64,000 bases of DNA. Source: Paramecium sonneborni (lineage: Eukaryota; Ciliophora; Oligohymenophorea; Peniculida; Parameciidae). This document shows, piece after piece, positions 24,208 through 38,489 of this stretch. Position 1 is the first letter of the stretch, and every line of letters begins with the position of its first letter. The notes beneath the pieces are model-generated. The model searched no databases. It was not told the origin of the DNA and was given only the letters and a program-made list of their open reading frames with translations. The stretch covers positions 62,001 through 126,000 of the forward strand of contig CAJJDN010000077.1 in the NCBI GenBank assembly GCA_905182985.1, in the 5' to 3' direction. Position numbers and translations under genes: made by a program.

Positions 24208-24923
24208 AATAAATATATGTCTAAATATTTTGATGATTTTATTAGTGCAAATTTGTACTCATTCTGCTTAAATTCTTTTTTATTATAGAAATTTTAAACT
24301 AATATTATCTAAACTGAATTAATATTTAACAAGAATTCTTTCACTTTAATATTTATAAATCATATTTAGATTTCTGATTGAAACTCTCAGCAAATATTGT
24401 CAAGAATTTATTCAAGTTGATCAGTATATATTTTACTGTCTTTGAAAAATTAATTAAAATTAATATAAAAATTTATCAATTAAATTTTAAGCATTTGATT
24501 GCATCAATTACTAAAAATTTAATCTAATTTAACAGACTTTTTGAATATTTTTATTATTTTCTTATTTAGTTATATTCAATTCATTATACTAAATTAACAA
24601 AATTTTAATCGTTTTGCATTACTATTTTTAAAGATCGTTACAATAAAAATCTAATAGATTTATCTATTAGGGTCAGAGATCTTCTAAATATTAAAAATAA
24701 TAAAATTTAGATATACTCTTATAATGATTATGTTTAATAATCCACATTTTTTAATGAAGAATTATATCTAATTTAGTGATATAATACAATTTAGTTAAGA
24801 AATGTATAAAAAAATTTGAAGAGTTAATTTATTTAATTGCATCAACTTTTATTGTTATTATGATTTTAAAAGAAGGAATAATTCAATATTCCCAATTAAT
24901 AATTTATCTAATTTTATCTAAAG
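24208..24923. other. Intergenic or 5' region of the histidine kinase
   Basis: About 715 AT-rich nt. A perfect 8-bp inverted repeat with a 4-nt loop lies at 24651-24670 (CTAATAGA...TCTATTAG); at this base composition it may be chance. From about 24,750 frames become open (MFNNPHFLMKNYIQF, then FEELIYLIASTFIVIMILK after a seven-A run), which may be an upstream exon of the next gene with an unresolved frame change. Confidence 0.45.
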
Positions 24924-27432
24924 ATGTTTATAAACTTTGCAAACTATTTGCTTATAGGATTGAGTTCAAAGGATTTAATTTATTGCATACTCAATCAATC
25001 TAAAATTCCGACAATCATTTATTTGATTGTTTTATCTATTATTATAAGTAAATAATTTCATATATATTCAAGTCTAACAATTACTTAAGATCAAATTTCG
25101 AATATCTCACTCTGAAATAATCCTTTCATTTATTTATAACACAATATCTATAACTTTATTTGGAACTTCATCTATTTGGCAAGCTTATTATATAATGAAT
25201 ATATTCCAAAGAGTCAATTACTACTTTATAGCTTCTTTTTTAATAATGATTTACTAAGTTGTTTTAGAAGTAATTCAATATGATTTTATTGTGCCCAGAA
25301 CATTTGGATTTTCAATTTCATCTGCTTCTATTATAATTACTTATCAAATCCTTTGTTTTGTCAGATAAAATGACATAGCATCTATTGCAGAATCAGTCAT
25401 CATTAAGTAATTGTTAAAAAATAGCTATATAAAAGTCTTTAATAAAAATTTAGAAGATTTAACACCAAATGTTTCATTAAGAAATGATTAATAATCTTCT
25501 ACATAAATCATTTTTACAACAAGGAATAAATCAGAAAATTTTGAATTAATTCCTAATTCAGTGAATAGAGAACTAAAAATTAAAAGTTTTTTAAATTATG
25601 ATATACAAATAGAAGGATCTGAAGACTCAATAGTCAATAGTCCTAATAAATATTAAAGTTACAAAGACATAAAGGAATTTATTAATACTTTTGTTATGAA
25701 TTAATAAATTTTAAGTGAAGAGAAATTAATAATTGCTTCTGAAATTGATTTGGATTCAGGTAAAAAATAAAAGTTCAAAGTGATTATTAATACAGATATT
25801 TAAAAATACTATATTGTTGCATTTATTAAAATTGACTCTGCTATTGTTAGAAAACAATATAATTCGATGGCTAAATTCAAAGCAAGATTGGCTAATAATT
25901 TTACTCATAAATTAAAAACATCTCTTAATGCAACATTAGGCTATTTATCAAATGCTAAAAATGATAGAAATTTATAAAAAAAGATCTTGTAATCTTATAT
26001 AAATCCATCTTACATTCATTCTAAAATATAATTATATTAAGTTTAAGATTTACTAGATTATTTGAATACTGAACAGGATTAAATTGGATTATAAGTAACC
26101 AAATTCAATCTTTAATAATCTTTAAGTCAAATTTATGAATTTATTGAGTATTAATGTAAAGTAAAAAATATTGCTATTAAATTTATGATAAATGGATCTG
26201 ATTGGAAATTATATGAAAGGTATAATTATAAAAATTATAAATTTTAGTTAATTTTATCTTTATTCTGATTGTTAAAAATTTGAAAGGGTTTTATTTAATT
26301 TAATTAATAATTCATATAGATTTGCTCCTTTAAATGGAGAATTAACAATTGATTTATTATATGATACTTAAAGTAATAAATTACATGTAAAAATAAATGA
26401 TAATGGAGAAGGTTTACCAGAAGATTAAATAAACTTAATAAATACTCAAGCATAATTATAAAATAAATACAATATAATTAATAAATATATAAGTTCAAAA
26501 AGTAAATCAAAATTTGGATTAACGTTACAAATAACCAATAGATTAATATATATTCTGAGTGATTCAAATTGTTCTTTGTAAGTTAAAAATCATAAATAAA
26601 TAGGAGGTTGTAGTTTTGAATTTTTTATTATTATAAATTCAACATAAAAAGAAGGGTCATTGGAATAGATTAAATACTCGAATTATATTAAATAGTCTAG
26701 ATAATCGTCAATTAAATTATAAAATTAAATAAATCGTTCATCTAATTCTTCTTCTTAAAGATCTATTTTTTGTAAGAAGTAATAAGATGAATGTATTGAA
26801 CCTATAGAAGAAGAACCTAAACCAATTAAGCCTCGACTATCTAAAACTTAATAAAATCATGAGTAAAAATAGTAAATGAATTAAATAAAGCGGCCTACTT
26901 TATCTGGAATCCGAGATTTATAATTATCGCATATCATTGATTAAATAAATTAAAATGGAATAAATCATCATCAAGATAATCGTTACATTTTAATAGTTGA
27001 TGATGAACCATTTAATCATAATACCTTAACCTTAATGTTATAAAAATTAGGTCATAAGTAATTCTTTTATTCTTTCAATGGATAAGAATGTATTGATATG
27101 GTATAGAGGAATCATTCCTGTATTAAAACAATATTTATGGATTTAGATATGCCAATTATGGGAGGATTATAAGTAAATAATTAATTATTAATTAGGCTAC
27201 ATCAATTTTAATAAGAATGATGACTGATGGTAATATAGATTATATTCCTATTATTGGTTGCACTGCCCATGATGATTTTGAGACACAAATTAAATGTTTA
27301 AAAGTTGGTATGTCACATGTAGTTACTAAACCTGTATTTATAAAGAGCCTACAAGAAGCTTATAGATAGATTAGAGAAGAACATTAAGAACATAGAAGTG
27401 TTTAAATGTCAAACTCATTAGAAAAATATTGA
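24924..27432 (+). CDS. Hybrid histidine kinase 1 (membrane)
   Basis: Two-component hybrid kinase of ~810 residues: hydrophobic N-terminal segments (IIYLIVLSIIII, NYYFIASFLIMIYQVV, ISSASIIITYQILCF), a linker/PAS-like region, a phosphoacceptor H box NNFTHKLKTSLNATLGYL, N box FNLINNSYRF, G1 box NDNGEGLP, G2 region FGLTLQITN, a Q/S-rich linker and a receiver domain with ILIVDDEPFNHNT, phospho-Asp in TIFMDLDMPIMGG, and KPVFIKSL. All elements for autophosphorylation and His-to-Asp relay are present. Introns: 25 nt near 25053 (AAG end), 26220-26247, and 23 nt near 27173. The start is uncertain because coding-like frames exist upstream. A paralogue follows immediately downstream. Confidence 0.88.
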
Positions 27433-27604
27433 AATTTTAATTCTTTTACATTCTTTCTTATGAATTTAATATATTTATCAAGGATAGAGATATTATATTT
27501 TAATAAATAAATCTAATTCAATAGGAACACAAACTGTTTTTAATTATCCTTTAATAATTTTTAGTTTCATGTATTTTTAATTTATTTCAATATTTGTGTT
27601 ATAG

Positions 27605-29938
27605 ATGTCATAAATAGGACATGACATTTTTATAGGATGCTTCAATGAAAATTTGATTTTGATCATAATCAGCTCAATACTTTTCTTTTTTACATTACGT
27701 ATTTTATTTACTCAATATTTATAGTCATCTATCTAAATATTTTTAAATATAACAAAAACTTTTACATTTCCTAAGCAATTTAGTTTTCTTTCATTATTTA
27801 TAGAGCCTATTTTTTCGGTTCTACTTAACTTTGGTCTTCATTTTAATTACTTAATGCAAATTTCAAGAAAAATCGGCCTATGCAAATAATATGTTACTTT
27901 TTAACTCTTCTAATATTTGTACTTGTGTATAGTTTACAATATAATGGTTTCTAAAAATTAAGCATGGGAAGTGAAATATTCTAATGTTTTTGCTATTTGA
28001 TTTATTACATATATTAAAACCAAAAACAAGATGAAAATTTAAATCTGATGTAAGAGATGTTGCTGAATGAAATTAAAAAAAATTGCTTTATTAAAATGTT
28101 TGGTAAAAATAAATAATTAGCATTTACTTATCCTTAAACTGATGAAACTTAAAAGTTTGAATGTATAGAAAATAATTAATATATATGTCAATTTAAAGTT
28201 TATATGGATTAAGAATTTAGCAATTCTCCTTCAAATTAAAAATCTTTCAATAGAACAAAAATATTTCATAATACTGATGAGTTTATATCTTATTTAGATA
28301 CATCAGATAATATTGATTGTTTAGGAATTAATTGGTATTTTGCCACACTTATAGATTAGCAAACTAAAATTAAAACTAAATATCGTATTACTCAATCAAA
28401 ATTAAATAATGAATCAATGGTGTTATTTTTTATGAGAATAGATCCGACCATTTAAAAAAAATCATGTGAAAAATTTTTACAATTAAAAAAAGATATATCT
28501 AATATTTTTACTCATAAACTAAAAACACCTTTAAATGCAGTTTTAGGACATTTAACATAAGCATATTATGATTAAGATGTAGATTCTTAAATTCAAAATA
28601 ATTATATAAAACCTGCTTATATAAATTCGAAATTATAACTATTTTAAATTCAAGACTTGCTCGAGTATTTAAATTCTGATTAAGATAATTACAACTTGTA
28701 AATATGCAAAATTAATTTGAAAACCCTATTGCAGTCATTATAAGAGCTAATCCAATAACAATGTAACATGAAAAATATTCATTTACTATTCACTATCAAT
28801 GAAATGAGGTATATTAAATTAGATAAGTAAATTATGTACAAATTAATTTAGTATCTGCATTTACTCAGATGTTCTAAAACTTGAAAGAATACTTTTTAAC
28901 TTACTAAATTTATCTTATAGAAATACGACTTAAAATGGGATAATATCTCTAAATATAACAATCGATAAAGATAATGAAGAAGCTTAATTTACAATATCAG
29001 ATAGTGGATTGGAATTATCTTAATTAGAAATAGATGAAATAAATTAATGGATAGTTTGCAATAATATCTTTAAACTTTCTAAAAAGAAACCTCATCATTA
29101 ATAAGAAATGTTAACAACTTTATCGTTAACTAGTAAATTAGTAAAATCTTTAAATTAATTCAACCTTTAGTATTTGGAATTATGTTTAACATAGAATATT
29201 GGTATTGTATATAAGTTTAAGATAAATATAAATAGGGATAGATCAGCAGAAAATTCTTAGGAATAATATAGAATTGGATATATATTAAAATAAAGAAGTT
29301 TTAAGTAATTACATACTCATCATTATATATCTTAAAAATCTATATTTTCTGGATAAGAATAAAGTGTTCCAATTTTAGAAGATTCAATAGATGAACCATT
29401 TGCTAATACACCATTAGTAGTGAAAATGGGTATGCCATCAAAAAGGAATTGGATGTAGGAAAAAAGATAGGATCAAGCATAATAATAATTTTTAACACTA
29501 AATGATCATGTTACAAAATCAATACTAATTGTTGATGATGAACCATTTAATCATGATACATTAATTTTGATGTTAAAATCTATGGGATTTAAAAATTTTT
29601 TAAAGGCTTTTGATGGTTAATAAGCAATAAATATAGCTTTTGCAAAATAGAATGAAATTTAAGTTGTATTTATGGATCTTGATATGCCAATTATGGGTGG
29701 TATTGCAGCAACAAAATTTTTAGTTGAAGAAATGATGAAACTTAATTTGGCTTATTTTCCTATAATAGGTTGTACTGCTCATGGAGATGCTGAATCTATA
29801 GATTTATGTATTTAAGCAGGTATGCTACATGTAGTTGTAAAACCTGTATTTATTAAGACTTTGAGAGAAACTTTCAATTTAATATCAGATGATCCTTAAA
29901 AGAAGTCTTATAATCGTGTTGGATCTTTGTAATTTTGA
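27605..29938 (+). CDS. Hybrid histidine kinase 2, degenerate kinase, frame break
   Basis: Paralogue of the preceding gene with the same order: membrane segments, linker, H box NIFTHKLKTPLNAVLGHL, ATPase-like region, receiver (ILIVDDEPFNHDT, VVFMDLDMPIMGG, GCTAHGD, VVKPVFIKTL). The ATP-binding part is worn: the G1 box reads SDSGLELS and no clear G2 glycine motif is seen, whereas the receiver is intact. Membrane segments align with kinase 1 only if one base is missing in the T run near 27655-27661, so the sequence has a 1-nt frame break there. One intron near 28825-28849 (TAG end). An upstream start at 27460 with a 34-nt intron is an alternative. It may act as a receiver or phosphorelay partner. 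Confidence 0.8.
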
Positions 29939-29977
29939 TCAAAAAAAATAGTGTATATGATATATATAATAAATTAA

Positions 29978-32900
29978 TCATTAAAAATGACCTCCGCTAC
30001 TTTTTTATAATCCATATCTATCAGTTATCATTCTACTTTATAATTTTGATTCTCTTTAATCAGTTAGTAACATTATTGATCCAGAACAATTAATACCATG
30101 TTTTTAATCTTTTGATTTAAATAGTTGATCTGGACTTTATAATTGTAATACAGATTCATCTTATTATAAATCCATAAAATTCTTTTTTCTTTATGATTGA
30201 ATTGATTCTTTAAGAGCCCTTGCAACTTTTCTAAACTTAATTGAAGATGCATTCATTTATTTAGAATAGAAAATATTTTTACAAATAGGCAATCTTATCA
30301 AAATGGGAAATTTAATTTTTAAATAGTTTTTTATTTTATTTATTAAAATTTTATTTTTGTAAGTATATTCTTAAATAATCTTACTAAAAATATAGTATAA
30401 GAATGTGCAATTAACTTCTAAAATAATTACATAAAATATATAGATGTAGTTTCTCATTATTGTTTATAACATCTAATAAGAAGATGCTCCAAGAACAACA
30501 CTTATTGATAGTACTTTAGATCCAAAATCTTCCATTTAATTTAAATTCTTAGTTTTAAATGGTTAATATGATTTAGTTAAAGATTAATAGGCTTAAATTA
30601 ATATAAATACCATAGTAGCTTTTAGTACAATATACTAATCAAATAATGTTATTATTATAATAACCAAATTTTTCATTCCCAGTCTAACCAACTCCCAAAA
30701 ATATGCATTTTCATTAAATTCAGAAAATAAATAACCCCATGTAGATTTAATCTTATTTAAAGAGTGTTTATTTTAAAATAATTTGATGAACATGAGGAAT
30801 GGAAAAATAATAAAAAGGGAAAATAATATTGGGAATGCTAAAATAGATGAAAAGTGGAAATTTTTATCATATCTATATGAAACATCACCAATTACCCAAT
30901 AATATCCTGAAATTTGACGAAATCCTAATATTGATATCAATACTCCTATCATACTTGGTTACATAGTTAGAAAAGTTTAAAATAATATTATTGATGATAC
31001 ACTTTTTTTATAGTTTTATCTTCTTGCCAAAATAATAAAGAAATAAATAAAAAATACGAAGCATAAATAAAGGAGAGGTGCTAAAATAATCCAAAGGATT
31101 CGTGAATGTAAAATATCCATATTTATTGTCATCAAAAAACAATCAACTGAATTTTCGAGAGATTTTGTTGGAGAACCTACACTACCTATAGCTATGCTGA
31201 CTAAATTTGGAAATTATAATTAAAAAGTAGTTAAAGTAGATATAATCTACAAATAATGAAACATCATCTTATACAATGAACTTGATTCTTATTATTCTGA
31301 ATAAGTTTTAAAACCTCCTCTTTTTAATTTAGTTCTTAGTAATTCTAATTTTAAATTTTCTAAGGAACTATTTACAGATATTACCATTGAAATTAATGTC
31401 CATAAACCAACTATTAATAGAGATAAATAAGCAAGATTAGAATCTTAACATTAAAAGCAATTCATATTTGATTTAAAAAATGATCCTTATCCTCTTATAT
31501 TATAAATATCACAAGTTTCACAAAGTGCTCCAAAACTTCCTTAAATACATGAATCAGGTCCTGCAGTCCAACCACCTAAACATTTTTCAGGACTTTTGAT
31601 ACATGGAAATATTTCATCATTATCAAAATATGGTCTCCAATATGCTGGTTTTATTTCTATATTTGATGGAATTACACTTTCTATCATTTCTTAATCCCCT
31701 ATTGAACATTTTAAACTATTCTATTTTAATGAATATGTTTAAGATACACATTAAATACAAATTTATTTAGATAATATTTCACCTCTTTAACATGGAAATG
31801 ATGTTACATTAATTATTATAGAATAATTATCATGAAAGTCTAATATATGCTACTTTTAACTATCATATATAGGAATCTTTATTGAATCACATTTTATTTC
31901 TATTTATAAATCTTCCTTAATTAATATTCTTAGATTATCTAAATTATAATCTTAAGTTGTCATATTAAAATATACTCTATCTATTGATAAATAATCTATT
32001 GAAAAATTCTGATTATTATTTGATTTCAATCTGCTTCGAATACAACATTAAGAATTTGATAAATTATATTATCTTTCATTAAATGCATTCAATGGGATTA
32101 ATCGAAATTTGTAATTTAAATTATCATAAACTTGAAAATTAGAAACATAATTTAATTAATTTCCTATTCCATGTTCAGTAAAGTTTTCTGATAAATATTT
32201 ATAATTTTATATTTCTACATTATTTGGTAACATTATTTCATTTATTACTTCTTCAATAACACAAGTATCATTTTTGAATCTTAATTAATTTTCAAATACT
32301 CCGAATGTATCTAATGATAAACCCAATTTTTATGGGTAAGATTACATATATCCTATCGTATTACTTTCTAAATTATCTAAAATTACATTTCCTCTATTTT
32401 CTTAAAATGATAATGCATTTTTTGAGTAAATTCCAGCACCAGATACTGCAACATTACCTATAATTCTTGAATCTGTCATTTCTAATGATCCTTTATCTAA
32501 ATACATTGCTCCTCCAATTATTGCTGTATTATTTTAGAATAATACAGAATATAATGAAATAGAAAAACCAAAGACATATATGCCACCTCCATTAATAGCT
32601 TAATTTTAAATAAATAAAGTATCTTTTATTAATATTTGACCAATATTAGTTATTAAATCATCTTAAAATGTAAAAAGTAATCTATTTTATTAAGTTTTTT
32701 GAATATTTAAAATTGAACTATTACCAATATTCTTCAAAAATTTAGTTTGCTAAATTACAACTCGATTATTTGTTTCAATATAAAAGATGTTGCATTGAGC
32801 ACATTAAATATTAGAAAAAATGACATTACTAATTAATACTTCAGATTCTATTTAAATTATTTAGAATATATTGTAATTCTATTAATCTTAAGAAATAATG

Positions 32901-35900
32901 ATATTTTAATCACATTATTTAGTATAAGTATTTAGTTCAGAAGATAATGTGTATGATTAATTTGTACATTATTTTTTTGCTTCTTCTAATTAAAATAGAG
33001 AAAAAACACATAAAACCTTAGTATAATTTTGATATACATTATGAAAGTGACTATTTGTAAGAATTATTGGACCAAGAGAACGATCAAAAAAAATTAAAGG
33101 TCTCTTCTAAATATAAAAATTTATTAAATCTACTCCATCCAATGTGATAGAATAAGATTACTTATTTGTCATGAAACCATATCCAATAATATTTTGAAGC
33201 ACTAAATTTTTAAATATTATTTTCCCTTTTTTTGTTTCAAAAAGTACTGAATCATAATCTTCAAATGTGAATATATAGATGTGATCTTTCATTTAAATTA
33301 ACTTAAGATAATCATCAGTTCCTTTTATAGTATTTTGAATTAAACAATCCACAACTTGTAAAGTATATTACTATTATAGAAAATCATTTAACTCAATAGA
33401 TAAAACTGAAGATAATAGAGAATGAGCATCAGAAATTGAAACATTTTAAAAAATGATTGAGGATAGATCTGATAAAACTATCATTGCAAATCCTCCCTTA
33501 TCAAAACTCCAACTATTTTGAATTGTACAATTAATGATTTAAAAATTCAATTTAGAACCTTTGCTATCTACAATGAAGGTTCCACCTTAACTTTCAACTT
33601 ATCCAATAATTGCTTATCCATTTTTAAACTAAGAGTTCAAGATTTTAAAAATCCCGTTGTTTAATGTTATTACATACATACATCCTCCTTTATAGCCAAC
33701 ATATGTGTCAAAATAACTGTTATGAATTTAAATTTCCTCAACATAAATTTGAGCTATTCCACCATAGCTCTTAACTTTAAAATCGTGTTCCAATTATTCT
33801 TTGTATTATAAATTTTGATATTTAAATGATAGCACTTAATTAAATAATTTATTTATTATATTGATTTCCATAAATTAACAATCCAATATTATAAATTTTT
33901 AACATTAAACATACATATTTGAATTCAAGGAATCAATTATTAAGTTTTATTTAAATATATTATTATAAAAGTAAACAAAGCCCTAAGGAACTAAAAAATA
34001 GAAATTATTAGCAGATGTTCCATAAGTGTTTAATCCAATATATTCTTTATAGATTGTATTTTAAAATGATGAATTTGAAAAATTGATAGAAATTGAATTT
34101 TTAGATTCTATTACTATAAATGCTACTGTAATATTATTAGTTGATTTTATGATCAATGAATCTTAAAATATGGAACCATTTATATTAATTAGGCCTTTAA
34201 AATTAAATTTAGTACTACTTATCTTTATTACAGGTTGATTATAAGTCAAAATATTAGTAAAGTTTACCATTTAAAATTCTACCTTTTTAATATTTAATAA
34301 ATTAATTATTGGATATTAGGAATCTAATAAAGAAATACAATCCAAACTTTATGATAATCCAGGTAAATATTATTATTAACTAATTGAAATATTTTTGAGA
34401 CTAAAAAGTTCTAAATTACTTGCTTCAAAAATAGCACTAATTTGATTATTGATTTTAATTGTACTATCATATAAAATAAAAGAATTTGATAATATTTGAA
34501 AGGCAAAATTGACATCAACTTAAATTGGGAGCATTTTCATTTTCATGTTTGAAATTTACAGTATAGTCTTTGATTCAACATAAAGAAAATTTGAAGAATA
34601 ATTTATGGAATTAAGAGAAAATTAAATATGATCCAAAATAATATCAGATATTTATGTTTTTTGATTAACACGTATCAATTAACTATTTTAAGTGATGAAG
34701 TTTCCTTCAAAAATTGAATTTCTAAATTATAATTCTTGACTTTAGCTTACAGAAGATGAGTTCATTAATAAATTCATTAAAATTTCTAGATTGTCGAATT
34801 GAAAATTTAAACCTTGAAAAGCAAATGAAATTTCAAAAGTGTTCTGATTTATTATAAATTTTTCAATTTTAGCTATTTGATTGATTTCAAATAATGTTGA
34901 ATTATATAAGTAGTTAGATTCAAGTGTTATAGAATTAAGAGTTAATTCATCAACATTTTAAAATTTAAATAAAGTAGAATTTTTAATAAGTAAATTAGTT
35001 AATTTAACATTTTAGATAAAAATTGATTTAATTGATTCAACTTTAAGTATTGATTCTATATTGTAAAATTAAAAGTTATAAAGATTCAGATTGATCATAG
35101 AGAATGAATGGAGATGAATATATTCAAAATAAATAGCACCATTTCCATATAAATTAATATTTTCAAAACCAATAGTAATTAATTCTAAATTAAAATTAAA
35201 TTTAATAGAAGGATCTGTAAAATTAATATTCAAATTTTTAATCCAAATAGAATGAAATTCTTTAATGTAGAAGTTTCCTGAAAAGTAAATAGTTGTATTA
35301 GATGAAGAACCTAATATAAAAAGTGAAACATTTTTCAAAGTGTAAACATTAGCTGAAAATTCTTAAGAGATGACTAGATTTTTAGGAAAAGTGCAAGTTT
35401 ATGTTTTGAGATAGATATCCAAATTTTATACATTTTATTCATTCATATAATTGAACAATCCATTTGAATACAACAATTAAAAAATAAAAGATAAATCAGA
35501 TTCTTAATTATAGGGAATATCAAATATATTTGAAGTTTATTGATCCTTAATACATATTAAATTTAATGTGATTGACATACTCATTTAGCACATTGATTTA
35601 TCCAAACAATTACTGAATTAATAAATATTGGAATCAAAGAGAGTATTTTCGAAAGCAGGTAATAAACATTAATTTGTGAACTAAGTAATTGGGATATTTG
35701 TAGCAGGAGCACAAAATTTACATAAACTATGACATTAATAACAAATATTATTGTTAGTACTAAGGATTAATCCATTACTTGAATAAGAGCATTTAGAACA
35801 TACTTTAGAATTATTAATAATTAAACATTCTAAACAATCTGATGGACATTTATTAATACAAATGTCATTATATACTTCATATCCAGTGGAACAAGCAGTA

Positions 35901-38477
35901 CAGATTATTTCAAAATCATTTGGATTAGAAGATTCTACATATGTAAGATAATCATGATTAACATTTTTGTTAACATAAAATTCAAAAAATGGTCTAATAT
36001 CTTTTTTCCAGTTACTCTTATTTTTTTTAAATTATTATGAACAAGATAAACAATATTTAGGACATTAAATGCATGTTCCAACAATATGATCTGCATAATA
36101 ACCAGGAAAACAATTTAAGCAAATTACTTTATTTAGATAATTTACACATTCATAACAGTTTTATAGTTTTAATTCACATCCTAATATAGATGTTGCTCCT
36201 TCTCCACCAATTAAACAAGAGTGAACATAATAATAAAATCCTGATTCTTAGCATGGTTAAGAAGATTTGTAACAAACAAATGATATATTAGAAAATGTAT
36301 ATCCAGATATACATCGAGCACAAATGTTAGTAATAGATGAATTGATTGTCATAGGTTAAAAGTATAGATCTATGGTGGTTTAAGGATAATCAACAAAATA
36401 ATATTAAGAGATGCTATATAGGCAATTTTTAATTGTATTTGCTTAACATTTAAGAGCATCAAAAGAAATTTCAAATAAAAGAGGATCAATACATTTTAAA
36501 CATCTATTAATAAAAGATTATTTAATTTCATCAAAATAGAATTCACAAATTGAACATTTGGCTCCACATCCAAAACATGTACCATTAAACAAAGCAAAAC
36601 TAGGTTAACAAGTCAAACAATTAATAGTTGAATTACAAGTTGCACAATTAATTGGGCATTTTTAACATTTAGAACCATCATATCCATAATTTTAAATACA
36701 TTTTGTACATGTTTAATTATTATAACAATTTAAACAATTGTCTATACATTTTTCACAGATATTACTTGATACAAAATATCCTTACTTACAACTAAAATAT
36801 AAATGATTAAATTAAATGCAAGTAAGTTTAGTAATATCATTACAATATTTTAGACAACCCTAACATAGTTCTAAATTGAATAATTAACTATTAATAAAAA
36901 ATATTTCATGCTAACTTTCATTTCTATTAAATTTGACATAAGTTGATGTTAAGGAATATCTTTTATAATCAAAAGTACATACTGGATTTAAATACCAAGT
37001 TGTTGAATTAAGTAAACAATCTGCACAATTTAATTAATAATCATTAATAGAACTTGGACAAGATAAACACTATTATTCAATTAAGAATTCTCCATATTTG
37101 CACTTAAAAGTATTATTTAAAAATTTTTAATTCATTATAGGATACAATTCATTCATTTTATTACACTTCTAATTTAAATCTAAATCTACAAATCCAAATT
37201 CACAAGCACAAAATCCAAATTTATATTATCTATAAGAATCTTAAGGACATGTTAGACAATTACTTTAAGTTGGTCCATTACAAGTTAAACATGAATAATG
37301 ACATTTCATTTCATAAGACTCTTCTTCCTAATAATTATAGGTTATCTCTAATTATATTTTTCCTCCTAAATAACTTTTATAAAAAAAACTATCTGCTCCA
37401 ACATATAAGTAAACATATTAATCATGAAATTATAATGCATTAAATGTTTAACTCAATTCTTAATCATCTGGATATATTATCTTTAAATAAGTCTTTTCAA
37501 CTAAATATTAAAAGTATATATAATGCCATCTTTAAAATCTATCTCTATTTGTGGAATTTTAAATCACAAGTATATTTTAACTTCTTGTTTAATAAGCTAA
37601 TTAAGGATATGGATATACGTAAGCCAATACACTCACATTAAATAAATTATAATTATTAATACTTGGATCCAATATATAACTCATTAATAATGCTCTATCT
37701 CCTAAATAACTATCATTTCTATAATTTTCATTCAAAGTTAATCTCATCAATAAATATCTCTATCTCTCTATAACATTTTCATAACTTACTTTAACCCAAC
37801 ATCTTACTTAATATTTGTGACCTAACATAGATAATTGGGTTGAGTAAAATGTATCGCCAAGTAATTTTATTCCATCAAAAATATCAACAACAGTTTTGTT
37901 ATAAGACTAAGGATTTTTAAAATTTTCCATAAAATATTATTCAAATTCAGTATCATCTTTAAATGCTGATCTTATGAAAATTTCTACTTTACTGTATTTC
38001 CCATGAAAATAATCAAAGTTTAAGTTACTCACCTAAACAATAAATTTATTTTTTAATTACTTTTCCATATTAATTTAATACAGGGATTACGTTCTTTGTA
38101 TTTAATTAAACACTCCACAATTTACTACCTTTTATATATAATTTTGATCCATCATCCAAACTTTCAAAATAAGCATAATTCCAAATTCCTTCAAAATTTA
38201 TTGGATCTTAAGTTAAGTTAGTAATCGTTCCAGCATCACTCACTGTTATATTCAAATTCACAGAGTTGAAAGATAGCCACATAAATAATTTTTTAGACTC
38301 TCCTCCTATAATAAAATCGTAGTTAGCCATTATATTTTATCCAGTATATGTAGATTTATCATTTAAAATAAAACTTCCTGATGCCTTTATATTAGAGAAA
38401 GGTAAATATTGAAACCAAAATCCATGATGAGTTGTCTATTATAAACACTATTTAATTAAAAGTAATAAGACTAGCAT
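29978..38477 (-). CDS. Giant Cys-rich, multi-pass surface protein
   Basis: A 2,823-residue protein with one intron (38033-38060) and otherwise a single unbroken frame. A signal peptide (MLVLLLLIKQCLQ) is followed by a beta-rich ectodomain. A Cys-rich furin/growth-factor-receptor-like region comes next (about 37.3-35.7 kb, dozens of C-x-x-C pairs). A very long stretch of short beta-strand repeats rich in I/N/F/G follows (about 35.4-32 kb, pectin-lyase-like parallel beta-helix pattern). Then come a second Cys cluster (SPEKCLGGWTAGPDSCIQG, FGALCETC), several hydrophobic segments (31.4-30.3 kb) and a cytoplasmic tail (SIKFRKVARALKESIQSQR). This architecture occurs in large ciliate surface/receptor-like proteins of unknown ligand. 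Function is not known. It converges on histidine kinase 2 with a 39-nt gap. Confidence 0.85.
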
Positions 38478-38489
38478 ATAATATATTAT

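Noticed and set aside
24651..24670. Perfect inverted repeat, 8-bp arms
   Set aside because: Plausible by chance in such AT-rich DNA and no adjacent RNA-gene signal; noted only in the intergenic entry.
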